Part shown: in pieces, positions 1 through 8,159 of the stretch
Position numbering within the stretch: the stretch's first letter is position 1
How the letters are laid out: every line of letters starts with the position of its first letter
NCBI RefSeq assembly: GCF_047971185.1
Contig: NZ_JBKDZH010000035.1
Location: forward strand, 91,127 to 155,126
Length of the DNA stretch: 64,000 bases
Direction of reading: 5' to 3'
Source of the DNA: Kluyvera sp047971185
Lineage (GTDB): Bacteria > Pseudomonadota > Gammaproteobacteria > Enterobacterales > Enterobacteriaceae
The notes under the pieces: generated by a model
Told to the model about the DNA's origin: nothing
The model's input: the letters and a program-made list of their open reading frames with translations, nothing else
The model's database searches: none
Made by a program: the position numbers and the translations under genes

Positions 1-1
1 G

Positions 2-445
2 GCGCTCTCCGCGCCGTTTAAAGCGCTGCTGAGCGGCCTGCATGCCGAGCACGATTTCCGTAAATCGTTCCAGGAATACAAGTATCGTAAAAACGAGGAA
101 GAGCACCAGCGCTGGCAAGAAGCGGTGGCGAAGCACCCGCCGCTGCTGCATCCGGTGGTGCGTACCCATCCGGTGACCGGTAAACAGGCGCTGTTCGTCA
201 ACGAAGGGTTTACCACGCGGATTGTCGACGTGACCGAGAAAGAGAGCGAAGCGCTGTTGAGCTACCTGTTTGCCCATGTCACCAAACCGGAGTTTCAGGT
301 GCGCTGGCGCTGGCAGCCGAACGACGTGGCGATCTGGGATAACCGGGTGACGCAGCACTACGCCAACGCCGATTATCTGCCGCAGCGGCGGATTATGCAC
401 CGGGCGACGATTCTGGGGGATAAGCCGTTTTATCGCGCGTCGTAG
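2..445 (+). CDS. tauD: Taurine dioxygenase, C-terminal part (cut by window edge)
   Basis: This is the last 147 residues of TauD, the Fe(II)/2-oxoglutarate dioxygenase that hydroxylates taurine so that it falls apart to sulfite and aminoacetaldehyde during sulfur starvation. The reading frame is open from base 2 to the TAG at 443. The visible part contains TQHYANADYLPQRR, which carries the distal iron-ligand His and the two arginines that bind 2-oxoglutarate and the taurine sulfonate in the E. coli enzyme, and it ends GDKPFYRAS like E. coli TauD. The N-terminal half with the HxD iron ligands, and tauABC, lie outside the window. In E. coli K-12 tauD is followed directly by convergent hemB; here 21 kb separates them. 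Confidence 0.95.
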   Translation, partial: ALSAPFKALLSGLHAEHDFRKSFQEYKYRKNEEEHQRWQEAVAKHPPLLHPVVRTHPVTGKQALFVNEGFTTRIVDVTEKESEALLSYLFAHVTKPEFQVRWRWQPNDVAIWDNRVTQHYANADYLPQRRIMHRATILGDKPFYRAS

Positions 446-453
446 CGCGCAAT

Positions 454-482
454 AGCATTGGCCGGGCTGCCCGGCCGATGCT
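454..482. terminator. Bidirectional terminator between tauD and pflC
   Basis: The stem AGCATtGGCCGGG / CCCGGCCgATGCT with a 3-base loop lies between the convergent stop codons of tauD and pflC, and short T tracts leave it on both strands. It is read directly from the sequence and can serve both genes. Confidence 0.75.
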
Positions 483-1358
483 TTATCCGCCCATCACCAC
501 CCGATAGCCCGCGCGTTCCACCCTCGCCTGAATCGGGGCTAGCGCCTCGGCCCGTGGGGCGTTGATACCCGCCATCGCCCATTCGCGATCCAGCAGCGAA
601 TACTTCGGTTCGCCGTACGGATGAAACGGCAATAAATGCACCTCATCGATCGGCAGCGGCGCCAGAAATGCCAGAATTTGCGTCACGTTCTCTTCGTTCA
701 GCGTGAAGCCGGGGATCAGCGGCAGACGCGGAATCACCGTAATACCTTCGGCGACCAGCAAACGGAAGTTCTCCAGCACCCGCGGCTGGTTCATGTTCAG
801 TACGGTGCGGGCCTGTTCCGGGTCCATGATTTTCAGGTCAAACAGCACTTCGTCGCACGCCCTTGCCAGCCGCAGCAGGCGGCGAGGGGAGGTATCGCCC
901 GCCGTTTCGACGGCGGTACGGATGCCCCACCGTTGTAGCCGCTGTAGCAGGCGAGCGGCGAATTCGGCCTGCATCAGCACTTCGCCGCCGGAGAGCGTGA
1001 CGCCGCCGCCGGACGCGCGGAAGAACACTTCATCTTTTAATACCTCGCGCTCCAGCGCCTCCAGCGTGACGTCGCGGCCAATGTTCTCCCACGCGCCGGA
1101 AGGGCACTCTTCAGCGTCCCGCATACAGGTGGCGCAGTGCAGGCACTTGCTTTCCCGGCGCACGGTCTCAATTCTGGCCGACATCGACTCCGGATTCGCG
1201 CACCACGGGCAGGTATGCGGGCAGCCTTTGAAAAAGACCACCGTGCGGATACCCTGGCCATCGTTCAGCGAATAGCGCTGGATGTTGAAAATGCGCGCCG
1301 TGTCGGCGCGCGTCTCAATCACCTCACAGCTGATGCGCGGTGCGGCGGATAATGTCAT
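483..1358 (-). CDS. pflC: Glycyl-radical enzyme activase PflC (radical SAM)
   Basis: A 291-residue radical SAM protein that should install the glycyl radical on PflD, encoded just upstream. The CX3CX2C cluster motif is GCPHTCPWC (C46, C50, C53). A second ferredoxin-like cluster motif CLHCATCMRDAEECP (C72, C75, C78, C85) follows, as in the activases of decarboxylase/dehydratase-type glycyl-radical enzymes, and SGGEV is the usual SAM-contacting motif. The start at 1358 (MTLSAAPRISC) matches E. coli PflC; the frame is open to 1385. The gene overlaps the end of pflD by 35 bases, so the two are surely co-translated. In E. coli K-12 pflDC lies beside the frwBC fructose-like PTS genes, which are absent here. 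Confidence 0.9.
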   Translation of the reverse strand: MTLSAAPRISCEVIETRADTARIFNIQRYSLNDGQGIRTVVFFKGCPHTCPWCANPESMSARIETVRRESKCLHCATCMRDAEECPSGAWENIGRDVTLEALEREVLKDEVFFRASGGGVTLSGGEVLMQAEFAARLLQRLQRWGIRTAVETAGDTSPRRLLRLARACDEVLFDLKIMDPEQARTVLNMNQPRVLENFRLLVAEGITVIPRLPLIPGFTLNEENVTQILAFLAPLPIDEVHLLPFHPYGEPKYSLLDREWAMAGINAPRAEALAPIQARVERAGYRVVMGG

Positions 1359-3621
1359 CCTGAATCTCCTTCGACAGCTCGACAAAGAAGGCGCTGTAGC
1401 CCGCCACGCGGACCACCAGCCCGGCGAAATCCTGCGGCCGCTGCTGGGCTTCGCGCAGTGTTTCGGCGTTGACCACGTTGAACTGAATATGCTGCAGCTT
1501 CAGTTTGGTAAAGGCGTGGAGGAAATCCGCCAGCTTGTTGAGGCCGCTTTCACCTTCCAGCGTTGCCGGGGTGAATTTAACGTTCAGCAGCGTACCGTTG
1601 GAGAGCAGATAGTTATCCAGTTTGCTCACCGACTTCAGCACCGCCGTTGGCCCCTGACCGTCCTGGCCGACCATCGGCGACAGCCCGCCGTCCGCCAGCT
1701 GCTCGCCGGCAAATCGTCCGTCCGGCGTTGCGCCGACCACCGAACCCAGCGGCACGTGCGCGGAAACGGTATACGATCCCGGCGTAAACTGGCCACCGCG
1801 CGGATTGCGGTATTTTTCCACCTCTTTGCAGTAAAAACGCAGCAGATCGGCGCTGATGTTGTCCACATCGTCAATATCGTTGCCGTATTTTTCAAAGCGG
1901 TTGATCAGCCGCGCGCGCACCTTTTCCCCTTCCGGCGTGGCGAAGTTAGCCTTCAGCACCGCCAGCAGTTCATCGAAGCTCATCCGCTGCTGGTCGAACA
2001 CCATGCCTTTGAGGGCGTGCAGCGAGTCGCTGAGGTTGGCGATACCGATGCCCTGCACGCCGGAGAAGTTGTAGCGCGCGCCGCCGGCGGTGATGTCTTT
2101 GCCGTTGGCGATGCAGTCCTCAACGAACGAAGAGAGCAGCGGCACCGGGGCCCAGTCGCGGTGGCCGATATCGCAGATGTTGCTGCCTTCGACCATCAGC
2201 CGAATGTAGTGGCGGATTTTGTCGCGAATGCTCGCCAGCAGACCGTCGTAGGTGATTTGCTCATCGCCTTCATGTTCGTGCATGACGATTTCCATCACCT
2301 TCAGCAGGTTGAACATGGCGATGTCGTGCAGCCCGTAGGTGCGGCCGGGAATCGACAGCTCAACGCAGCCGACCACCGCGTAGTCGCGGGCATCTTCCAG
2401 CGATACGCCGCGATTCAAAAAGGCAGGCACCACCACTTCATCGTTGAAAATCTGCGGAATGCCGGTGCCCAGACGCACGGTCTCGGCGGTTTTACGCAGG
2501 AACGGGCGGTCGATCAGCTCGTTGACCCGCACGCCGAGGTTGGGCTGCGGCAGACGCACCTGCTGATAGGCGTCGAGGCAGGTAAAGGAGAGCACGTTCA
2601 CCGCGCTGCGGCCGTTTTCGGTTAAGCCGCCGAGCAGCGCGGTGTAGCCGGTCGGGAACCCGGCAAAGTAGCGGGCGCTGCTGGTGGAACGCAGCAGCAC
2701 GATGTCGTTGCATTTCACCCACAGCGAGGCCAAAAGCTCGTGCATAAAGGCCGGATCGTCACCCCGGTTGAGCGACGCCTGCCAGAACGGCAGCATGTAC
2801 TGGTCAAAGCGGCCGAGCGAGATGGAGCTGGCGTTCGACTCGTATTGCAGAATGATATTCATGTACCAGAACAGCTGGCAGGCCTGCCAGAAATCGTCCG
2901 GCTTCTGCCCGGCGTTGTGGCGGGAGATTCGGGCGAGGGTTTCCAGTTCCTGACGGCGCTGCGGCTCGCTGCACCGCGCGGCCATCGTCTCAGCCAGCGC
3001 GGCGTAGCGCAGAATGTGGCGCTGGGAGGCTTCCAGCACAATCAGCACCGCGCGGTAAAAATCGTTCTCCGGCTGCTGGCGCAGCTGGTCATGCATTTCG
3101 CTGACCAGCGCGTCGAGGCCGTTATTCAGCAGGCGCGGGTAGTCGATAATAATGTGGCCCTGGCCTTTGTCGGTCTGGTTAATGCTGAAAATTTGCGTGC
3201 TGACGGCGGTTTTTACGTCGTCGGTCATCTGGGCGTTGATGAAGTCTTTCATCGACCGTTTTTCCCAGTACGGGAACAGCTCTTCGCGGTACAGACGCTT
3301 GTCGTCATCGCTGATGTTGAAGCGGTCCTGCGGACGGGTTGGGAACTGGTCCAGCTCTTTAAGCAGCCAGTACGGGTCCATCTCCGGCGACATAATGCCT
3401 GCGCGCGGTTTCACCGTGCGGTTACCGGCAATCAGCTCGTCGTCGCGGATGCTGATGGCGACCTTATCGAGAATATGCGCGGTGGCCTTGGCGCGGCGGA
3501 TGATGACCGGCTCGCCTTCGGTCTGGCGGTGGCTTTCGGTGTACAGCACGGCGCGTTCGAGGGAAATTTCGCGCGGGTTGGCAAAGAGGGCCTCTTTCAG
3601 GCGCTGGATACGGGTTGTCAT
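1324..3621 (-). CDS. pflD: Glycyl-radical enzyme PflD (function unassigned)
   Basis: A 765-residue glycyl-radical enzyme, the same length as E. coli PflD and near-identical over long stretches. The radical glycine is in RVAGYSAFF (G741). The thiyl cysteine lies in VVGCVELSIPG (C419, with E421). A single Cys followed by VE is the pattern of glycerol/diol dehydratase and choline lyase relatives; true pyruvate formate-lyase has two adjacent cysteines. The name 'formate acetyltransferase 2' is therefore historical and the substrate is unknown. AGGAG precedes the start at a good distance. PflC is the cognate activase. The proximity to formate hydrogenlyase may only reflect a shared anaerobic niche. 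Confidence 0.9.
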   Translation of the reverse strand: MTTRIQRLKEALFANPREISLERAVLYTESHRQTEGEPVIIRRAKATAHILDKVAISIRDDELIAGNRTVKPRAGIMSPEMDPYWLLKELDQFPTRPQDRFNISDDDKRLYREELFPYWEKRSMKDFINAQMTDDVKTAVSTQIFSINQTDKGQGHIIIDYPRLLNNGLDALVSEMHDQLRQQPENDFYRAVLIVLEASQRHILRYAALAETMAARCSEPQRRQELETLARISRHNAGQKPDDFWQACQLFWYMNIILQYESNASSISLGRFDQYMLPFWQASLNRGDDPAFMHELLASLWVKCNDIVLLRSTSSARYFAGFPTGYTALLGGLTENGRSAVNVLSFTCLDAYQQVRLPQPNLGVRVNELIDRPFLRKTAETVRLGTGIPQIFNDEVVVPAFLNRGVSLEDARDYAVVGCVELSIPGRTYGLHDIAMFNLLKVMEIVMHEHEGDEQITYDGLLASIRDKIRHYIRLMVEGSNICDIGHRDWAPVPLLSSFVEDCIANGKDITAGGARYNFSGVQGIGIANLSDSLHALKGMVFDQQRMSFDELLAVLKANFATPEGEKVRARLINRFEKYGNDIDDVDNISADLLRFYCKEVEKYRNPRGGQFTPGSYTVSAHVPLGSVVGATPDGRFAGEQLADGGLSPMVGQDGQGPTAVLKSVSKLDNYLLSNGTLLNVKFTPATLEGESGLNKLADFLHAFTKLKLQHIQFNVVNAETLREAQQRPQDFAGLVVRVAGYSAFFVELSKEIQDDIIRRTAHQL

Positions 3622-3770
3622 TTTTCTGGCTCCTGGGCGATTAACCTGACGTTTCTTATGGCTTCTACGTTAGGCAAATGCGCGGAGGCGAGACAGAAGA
3701 GAATGGGGTGATTTACTGGATTATTGTGATCAAAAAGAAAAAATGCGATCTGAGTTTTGTGCGGGGGATT

Positions 3771-3870
3771 TCCCGGCGTCGCGTTGCTCGGCCGGGCTAC
3801 GAGAGCGGGCGGCTTTCCCCCGGTTAAGGGGGAGGGTTTTGTAGTCCGGCCGAGCGCAGCGACGCCGGGA
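3771..3870. repeat. REP/BIME-like palindromic element, copy 1
   Basis: Two inverted REP-like units (CCCGGCGTCGCG..CTCGGCCGGGCTAC and its complement GTAGtCCGGCCGAGCG..CGACGCCGGG) face each other around a GC-rich centre. The element lies between pflD and the hydrolase gene, directly after the hydrolase stop. The same sequence recurs at 4916 and, diverged, at 41904. Confidence 0.8.
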
Positions 3871-3874
3871 CGAA

Positions 3875-4810
3875 TTACGGCAGCGACGCTATCCAGTTCA
3901 TCGCCAGTTCCGGCCAGGCGGCGGCGGGCAGCCCTTTGGCGCCGCGAATCCCAAACCCGTGCTTGCCTTCGGCAAACAGGTGCAGCTCGGTCGGCACCTT
4001 ATGCTCACGCAGGGCGTTGAACATCACCAGCGAGTTGTCCACCGGCACCGACGGGTCGTCCACCGCGTGCATCAGGAAAGTGGGCGGCGTCTGGGCGGTG
4101 ACGTTCAGCTCCGGCGAGTAGTGATTGATCTGCTCGGCGCTGGGCATCTCGCCAATCAGCGCTTTCCTTGACCCCGGATGGGCGATGGTCTTATCCATTG
4201 AAATTACCGGATAGCCCAGCACCACGAAGTCCGGGCGGGCGCTCTGCTTGTCGACGGCATCGAGCGGGGCGTACACCGCTTCGTCGTAGCGCGTCTCCAG
4301 GCTGGCGGCGACGTGCCCGCCCGCCGAGAAGCCCATCACGCCGATTTTCTGCGGGTTAATTTTCCACTCGGCGGCGCGGGCGCGTAGCGTACGCAGCGCG
4401 CGCTGGGCGTCGGCGAGCGGGGCGTTTGCCCCTTCAGCGTGGCCGTCCGCCGGCATGCGGTAGGTCATCACAAACAGGGTATAGCCTTTGGCGTTAAACG
4501 GCGCGGCCAAATCGCTGCCTTCTTTGTCGAGCACCACCCGCTGGTATGACCCGCCTGGCGTGACCAGCAGCGCCACGCCGTTCGGGTGTTCCGGCGCGTA
4601 AACGGTGATTTCCGGCGCGCGAATGCCGGTTACCGCGCGGTCCGGCAGCGCGGGATCTTTGCTGCGTTCAACCAGCGCGTAGCTGACCGGGCTGTTTTTA
4701 GCGCCGGGCGCTTCGCCGCCGGGCCAGATGGAAAATGCGGGAAGAGCGGCGAAAGCCGTCTGCGCGGAGAAAAGCAGGGCGAGGGTAGCGGACAACGGTA
4801 AGCGAATCAT
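3875..4810 (-). CDS. Secreted alpha/beta hydrolase (esterase-like)
   Basis: A predicted periplasmic or secreted esterase of 311 residues related to the BD-FAE/acetyl-xylan-esterase type alpha/beta hydrolases. A Sec signal peptide (MIRLPLSATLALLFSAQTAFA, cleavage after A21) is followed by an oxyanion region TPGGSY (84-89), the nucleophile elbow GFSAGG (S162), an acidic residue in DDPSVP (D251/D252) and the catalytic His in KHGFG (H284). The start at 4810 is preferred because GGGAGA precedes it and it begins the signal peptide; an upstream ATG at 4843 is also in frame. The gene stands alone between two REP-like repeats, so it looks like an independent unit within the FHL block. The substrate is unknown. 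Confidence 0.75.
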   Translation of the reverse strand: MIRLPLSATLALLFSAQTAFAALPAFSIWPGGEAPGAKNSPVSYALVERSKDPALPDRAVTGIRAPEITVYAPEHPNGVALLVTPGGSYQRVVLDKEGSDLAAPFNAKGYTLFVMTYRMPADGHAEGANAPLADAQRALRTLRARAAEWKINPQKIGVMGFSAGGHVAASLETRYDEAVYAPLDAVDKQSARPDFVVLGYPVISMDKTIAHPGSRKALIGEMPSAEQINHYSPELNVTAQTPPTFLMHAVDDPSVPVDNSLVMFNALREHKVPTELHLFAEGKHGFGIRGAKGLPAAAWPELAMNWIASLP

Positions 4811-4915
4811 AAGCGTCTCCCAGGGAAAACGCTTGTTTATCATTCATTAAGCCCGCAGAACGCGAAATGATTCACAAAACGGTGTTTCATAAAATAAGAA
4901 ACGATGGGGTGTGAT

Positions 4916-4984
4916 TCCCGGCGTCGCTGCGCTCGGCCGGGCTACGAGTGAGAGGTAGCCCGGCCGAGCAACGCGACGCCGGGG
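4916..4984. repeat. REP/BIME-like palindromic element, copy 2
   Basis: An inverted pair (TTCCCGGCGTCGCTGCGCTC..GGCCGGGCTAC / GTAGCCCGGCCGAGCAACGC..GACGCCGGGG) near-identical to the copy at 3771. It sits just beyond the fhlA stop, where it may stabilise the 3' end of the hyp-fhlA transcript. Confidence 0.8.
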
Positions 4985-4990
4985 AAGGCA

Positions 4991-7072
4991 TTACATCAGC
5001 GCGTCTTTATCGATGCCCAGCCGCTTCATGCGCGACAGCAGCGTAGTGCGCTTGAGCCCCAGACGCTGCGCTGCGCCTTTGGCTCCGGCGACCACGCCGT
5101 TGGTCTCTTTCAGCACCCGGACGATCAGCTGATATTCGTCTTCGCCGTCCTTCGGCGCTTCGGCTACCGGCGCGGGCTCCGGCTCTTCACCGGCAAACGC
5201 CAGCTCCGGCATCGACAGCTGCAACACGCTGCCGCGGGTCAGCAGCACCGCGCGTTCGATGACGTTTTCCAGCTCACGCACGTTGCCCGGCCACTCCATC
5301 TGGCTCAGGGTGCGCAGCGTTTCCGCCGGAATACTGTCGATGTTGCGCCCCAGGCGGCGGGCAATTTTAAAGGTAAAAGCCTTCACCAGCAGCGGGATAT
5401 CTTCCGGGCGCTCGCGCAGCGGCGGCAGGTGGATCGGGAAAACGTTCAGGCGATAGTAAAGATCGCTGCGGAATTCGCGATCCAGCACCATCTGTTTGAG
5501 ATCGCGATTGGTGGCGGCGATCAGGCGCACGTCGGTCTGGATCAGTTTATTGCTGCCGAGGCGCTCGAACTCCTGCTCCTGCAACACGCGCAGCAGCTTT
5601 GGCTGCAGCTCAAGCGGCATATCGCCCACTTCATCGAGGAACAGCGAGCTTTTATCGGCCAGCTCGAAGCGGCCAATGCGCTGGGCGCTGGCGCCGGTAA
5701 ACGCGCCGCGCTCGTGGCCGAACAGGTCGCTTTCCAGCAGCCCAGCGGGCATCGCCGCGCAGTTCATTTTCACCATCCGGCGGTTGTTGCGGCCGCTCAG
5801 GTTGTGGATGGCGCGGGCAATCAGCTCTTTCCCGGTGCCGGTTTCGCCGAGGATCAGCACCGTGCTGTCGCTGGGCGCGACCATCTCCACCTGCTTGAGC
5901 ACGTTAAACATCGCTTCGCTGCGGCCGATGATTTCACCAAATTCGCCGTCGACGTTGTTGAGCTGCTCGGTCAGCGCCAGGTTTTCATCCACCAGACGTT
6001 CCTTCAGGCGGTGAATTTCCTGATAGGCGAGGGCGTTATCCACGGCGATCGACACGCGTTCGGCAATCTGTTTAAGCAGCTTGAGGTTGGTGGCGCAGAA
6101 CACCTTTTCGTCGCACTGGGCAAGCTTCAGCACGCCGAGCATTTTGTCGCCGGACATCAGCGGCAGCAGGCACAGCGTCTGGATTTTATCGTCCCACATC
6201 TCAAACAGCTGGCGCTCGTACGGGGCGAGTTTGTCCTGCTCGTTGAGGTTGAGCATCAGCATTTCTTTGCTTTTGAACACCCGCTCGGTCAGGGTGCCGG
6301 ACTCGTTCACTTCGCTCTGGTCGTGCACCGGATCGTTGACGTCGATGTAGTGCGTCGAATAGATGTTCAGCTTGCCTTTGCGGCTGCTGCGCAGCACCAC
6401 GCTGATGGCGTCGATATTGAAGTAGTAGTGGATCTCTTTCGCCACCGCGCTGACCAGTTCGTCCATGTCGAGGCGCGACAGCACGGCGTTGGTGATGGCC
6501 ACCAGAATGCGGAAGTTATCGCGCTCGCGGCACAGCAGATCGTAATCGACGTTGTTGGTGACCCGGCTTTGGATTTGCTCGGTGACCACGGCGACAATCT
6601 GCGTGAAGGTATGCAGGCGCTGGTACTCTTTCTCGGTCCACGGGCGGTCGTCCTGGCGGATAAACTCGCAGCCGCCGAAGATGCGGCCTTCCGCCGCCAG
6701 CGGCAGCAGGCAGTAGTGGCCAAACGGCTGATACAGCTCGCTAGCGGCCAGCTGCGGCCAGGCCTCGCTGAACTCGCTATAGCTACAGTGCAGCGCGTCG
6801 GGGCGCGAAAGCAGGCGTCTGACCGGTCCGTTAGCCAGCACGTTATCGTCTTCGTAGGCCAGCGGTAGACCAGCCCCGCGCGACGTATGGTAGCCCGCGC
6901 GCAGGTTGCCCGGCTGCAGCAGGATGATCGCCGCGCGGTCGGCCAGCGCAGCGTGTTTAGCCAGATCTGCCAGCGTTTCGCTCAACGCCGCCAGATCGGG
7001 CTGTTGGAGAAGAGTCCGGGTGATATCAAACAGCCCTTGCTGCCCGAGATCGCCCATCGGTGTATACGACAT
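4991..7072 (-). CDS. fhlA: Formate hydrogenlyase transcriptional activator FhlA
   Basis: A sigma-54-dependent activator of 693 residues (E. coli 692) that binds formate through its N-terminal half and activates hyp, hyc and fdhF. The order is two GAF-type sensory regions (about 1-380), an AAA+ domain with Walker A GETGTGKE (409-416) and the sigma-54-contacting GAFTGA loop, then a C-terminal Fis-type helix-turn-helix (GAAQRLGLKRTTLLSRMKRL). The AAA+ domain is almost identical to E. coli; the sensory region differs more. It is the last gene of the hypABCDE-fhlA run, 76 bp after hypE. The leader contains a GCACC/GGTGC hairpin and a TAA/ATT trinucleotide tract. In E. coli the fhlA mRNA is repressed by OxyS; the matching sites were not verified here. 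Confidence 0.97.
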   Translation of the reverse strand: MSYTPMGDLGQQGLFDITRTLLQQPDLAALSETLADLAKHAALADRAAIILLQPGNLRAGYHTSRGAGLPLAYEDDNVLANGPVRRLLSRPDALHCSYSEFSEAWPQLAASELYQPFGHYCLLPLAAEGRIFGGCEFIRQDDRPWTEKEYQRLHTFTQIVAVVTEQIQSRVTNNVDYDLLCRERDNFRILVAITNAVLSRLDMDELVSAVAKEIHYYFNIDAISVVLRSSRKGKLNIYSTHYIDVNDPVHDQSEVNESGTLTERVFKSKEMLMLNLNEQDKLAPYERQLFEMWDDKIQTLCLLPLMSGDKMLGVLKLAQCDEKVFCATNLKLLKQIAERVSIAVDNALAYQEIHRLKERLVDENLALTEQLNNVDGEFGEIIGRSEAMFNVLKQVEMVAPSDSTVLILGETGTGKELIARAIHNLSGRNNRRMVKMNCAAMPAGLLESDLFGHERGAFTGASAQRIGRFELADKSSLFLDEVGDMPLELQPKLLRVLQEQEFERLGSNKLIQTDVRLIAATNRDLKQMVLDREFRSDLYYRLNVFPIHLPPLRERPEDIPLLVKAFTFKIARRLGRNIDSIPAETLRTLSQMEWPGNVRELENVIERAVLLTRGSVLQLSMPELAFAGEEPEPAPVAEAPKDGEDEYQLIVRVLKETNGVVAGAKGAAQRLGLKRTTLLSRMKRLGIDKDALM

Positions 7073-7148
7073 TTAACTTGCCCATAAATGCACCGCGCGG
7101 GGTGCGATAAATAATAATAATAATAAAATGCGGACCTTGAGCGGTCTG
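7073..7148 (-). promoter_or_regulatory. fhlA leader with hairpin and trinucleotide tract
   Basis: The hypE-fhlA gap contains, reading towards fhlA, an (ATT)-type tract (five perfect repeats, 7112-7126), then a hairpin GCACC-ccgcgc-GGTGC (7090-7105), then GGGCAAG ahead of the fhlA ATG. The hairpin is close enough to the ribosome site to affect translation, which is inference. Confidence 0.4.
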
Positions 7149-8159
7149 TTAACAAATTCGCGGCAGCGGCTCGGCGTGAGGGAGGTCCAGCGTGCGCTTC
7201 ACGCCGTATAATCCCGCCACGCGAACCCCACGGCGTTCGGTCACTTCGCCAATGATAGCGGCATCGCGGCCTAACGGATGGGCGCGCAGTGCGGCCAGCA
7301 CCGCGTCGGCGGCCTCGCGGCTAGCGCCGATAACCAGTTTACCTTCATTGGCGAAGTTAAGCGCGTCAAGCCCCAATAATTCGCACACGCCGCGCACGGC
7401 GTCTTTGAGCGGCAGGTGCTGCTCCTGAATTTCTACGCCATAGCCGCAGGTGGCGGCGAATTCGTGGGCCACCGCGTTGACCCCGCCGCGGGTGGCGTCG
7501 CGCAGCGCTTTAACGCCGGCAATCGGCCGCAGGCTTTGAATCAGCGGCGTCAGCACCGCGCAGTCGCTTTGCAGCGCGCCGTCGAGGCCCAGCTGTTCGC
7601 GCAGGTTGAGGATGGTGGCGCCGTGGTCGCCCAGCGTGCCGCTGACGATCAGCACGTCGCCCGGCGTCAGCGTTGCCGCGCCCCAGTGGATATCGCTCGG
7701 GATCGCGCCCATCCCCGCGGTGTTGATAAACAGCTTATCCGCCGCGCCGCGGCCCACCACTTTGGTGTCGCCGGTCACAATCGCGATATCCGCCGCTTTG
7801 GCGGTTTCCGCCATGCTGTTGACCACCGCTTCCAGCGTCTCCATCGGCAGCCCTTCTTCGATGATAAAACCGCAGGAGAGGTAGCGGGGAACCGCGCCGC
7901 TCACCGCCACATCATTCGCGGTGCCGCAAATCGCCAGCTTGCCGATATTGCCGCCGGGGAAGAACAGCGGATCGATAACGTAGCTGTCGGTGGAGAAGGC
8001 CAGACGATCGCCGTGGGCGGTCAGCGACGCCAGCGACAGGCGCGCCTGATCCTCCTGTTCCGCCAGCCAGGGGTTGGCGAAGGCTTTCATAAACAGGCCG
8101 TCGATCAACTGCTGCATCGCCAGGCCGCCGCTACCGTGGGCTAACTGAATATTTTTCAT
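7149..8159 (-). CDS. hypE: Hydrogenase maturation protein HypE (thiocarbamoyl dehydratase)
   Basis: HypE (336 residues, the E. coli length) dehydrates the thiocarbamate on its own C-terminal Cys to a thiocyanate, which supplies the cyanide ligands of the Ni-Fe site. The protein ends PLPRIC, so the acceptor Cys is the last residue (C336). The PurM/ThiL-like ATP-binding fold is represented by HGSGG near the N-terminus and by SGTLGDHG. The start at 8159 overlaps the hypD stop by four bases (ATGA), which marks translational coupling. HypF, which loads the carbamoyl group onto this Cys, is not encoded in the window. Confidence 0.96.
   Translation of the reverse strand: MKNIQLAHGSGGLAMQQLIDGLFMKAFANPWLAEQEDQARLSLASLTAHGDRLAFSTDSYVIDPLFFPGGNIGKLAICGTANDVAVSGAVPRYLSCGFIIEEGLPMETLEAVVNSMAETAKAADIAIVTGDTKVVGRGAADKLFINTAGMGAIPSDIHWGAATLTPGDVLIVSGTLGDHGATILNLREQLGLDGALQSDCAVLTPLIQSLRPIAGVKALRDATRGGVNAVAHEFAATCGYGVEIQEQHLPLKDAVRGVCELLGLDALNFANEGKLVIGASREAADAVLAALRAHPLGRDAAIIGEVTERRGVRVAGLYGVKRTLDLPHAEPLPRIC

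Noticed and set aside
1282..2625. A long plus-strand open frame of 447 codons opposite pflD
   Set aside because: It is the antisense shadow of a GC-rich, highly conserved gene; its translation is rich in His, Gln and Arg and matches no family. The same applies to the long frames opposite fhlA, hycC, hycE, sbcC and the amidohydrolase gene.
3712..3745. TTGTGATCAA near the pflD promoter as an FNR or CRP site
   Set aside because: Neither TTGAT-N4-ATCAA nor TGTGA-N6-TCACA spacing is satisfied, although oxygen control of pflDC would make sense.
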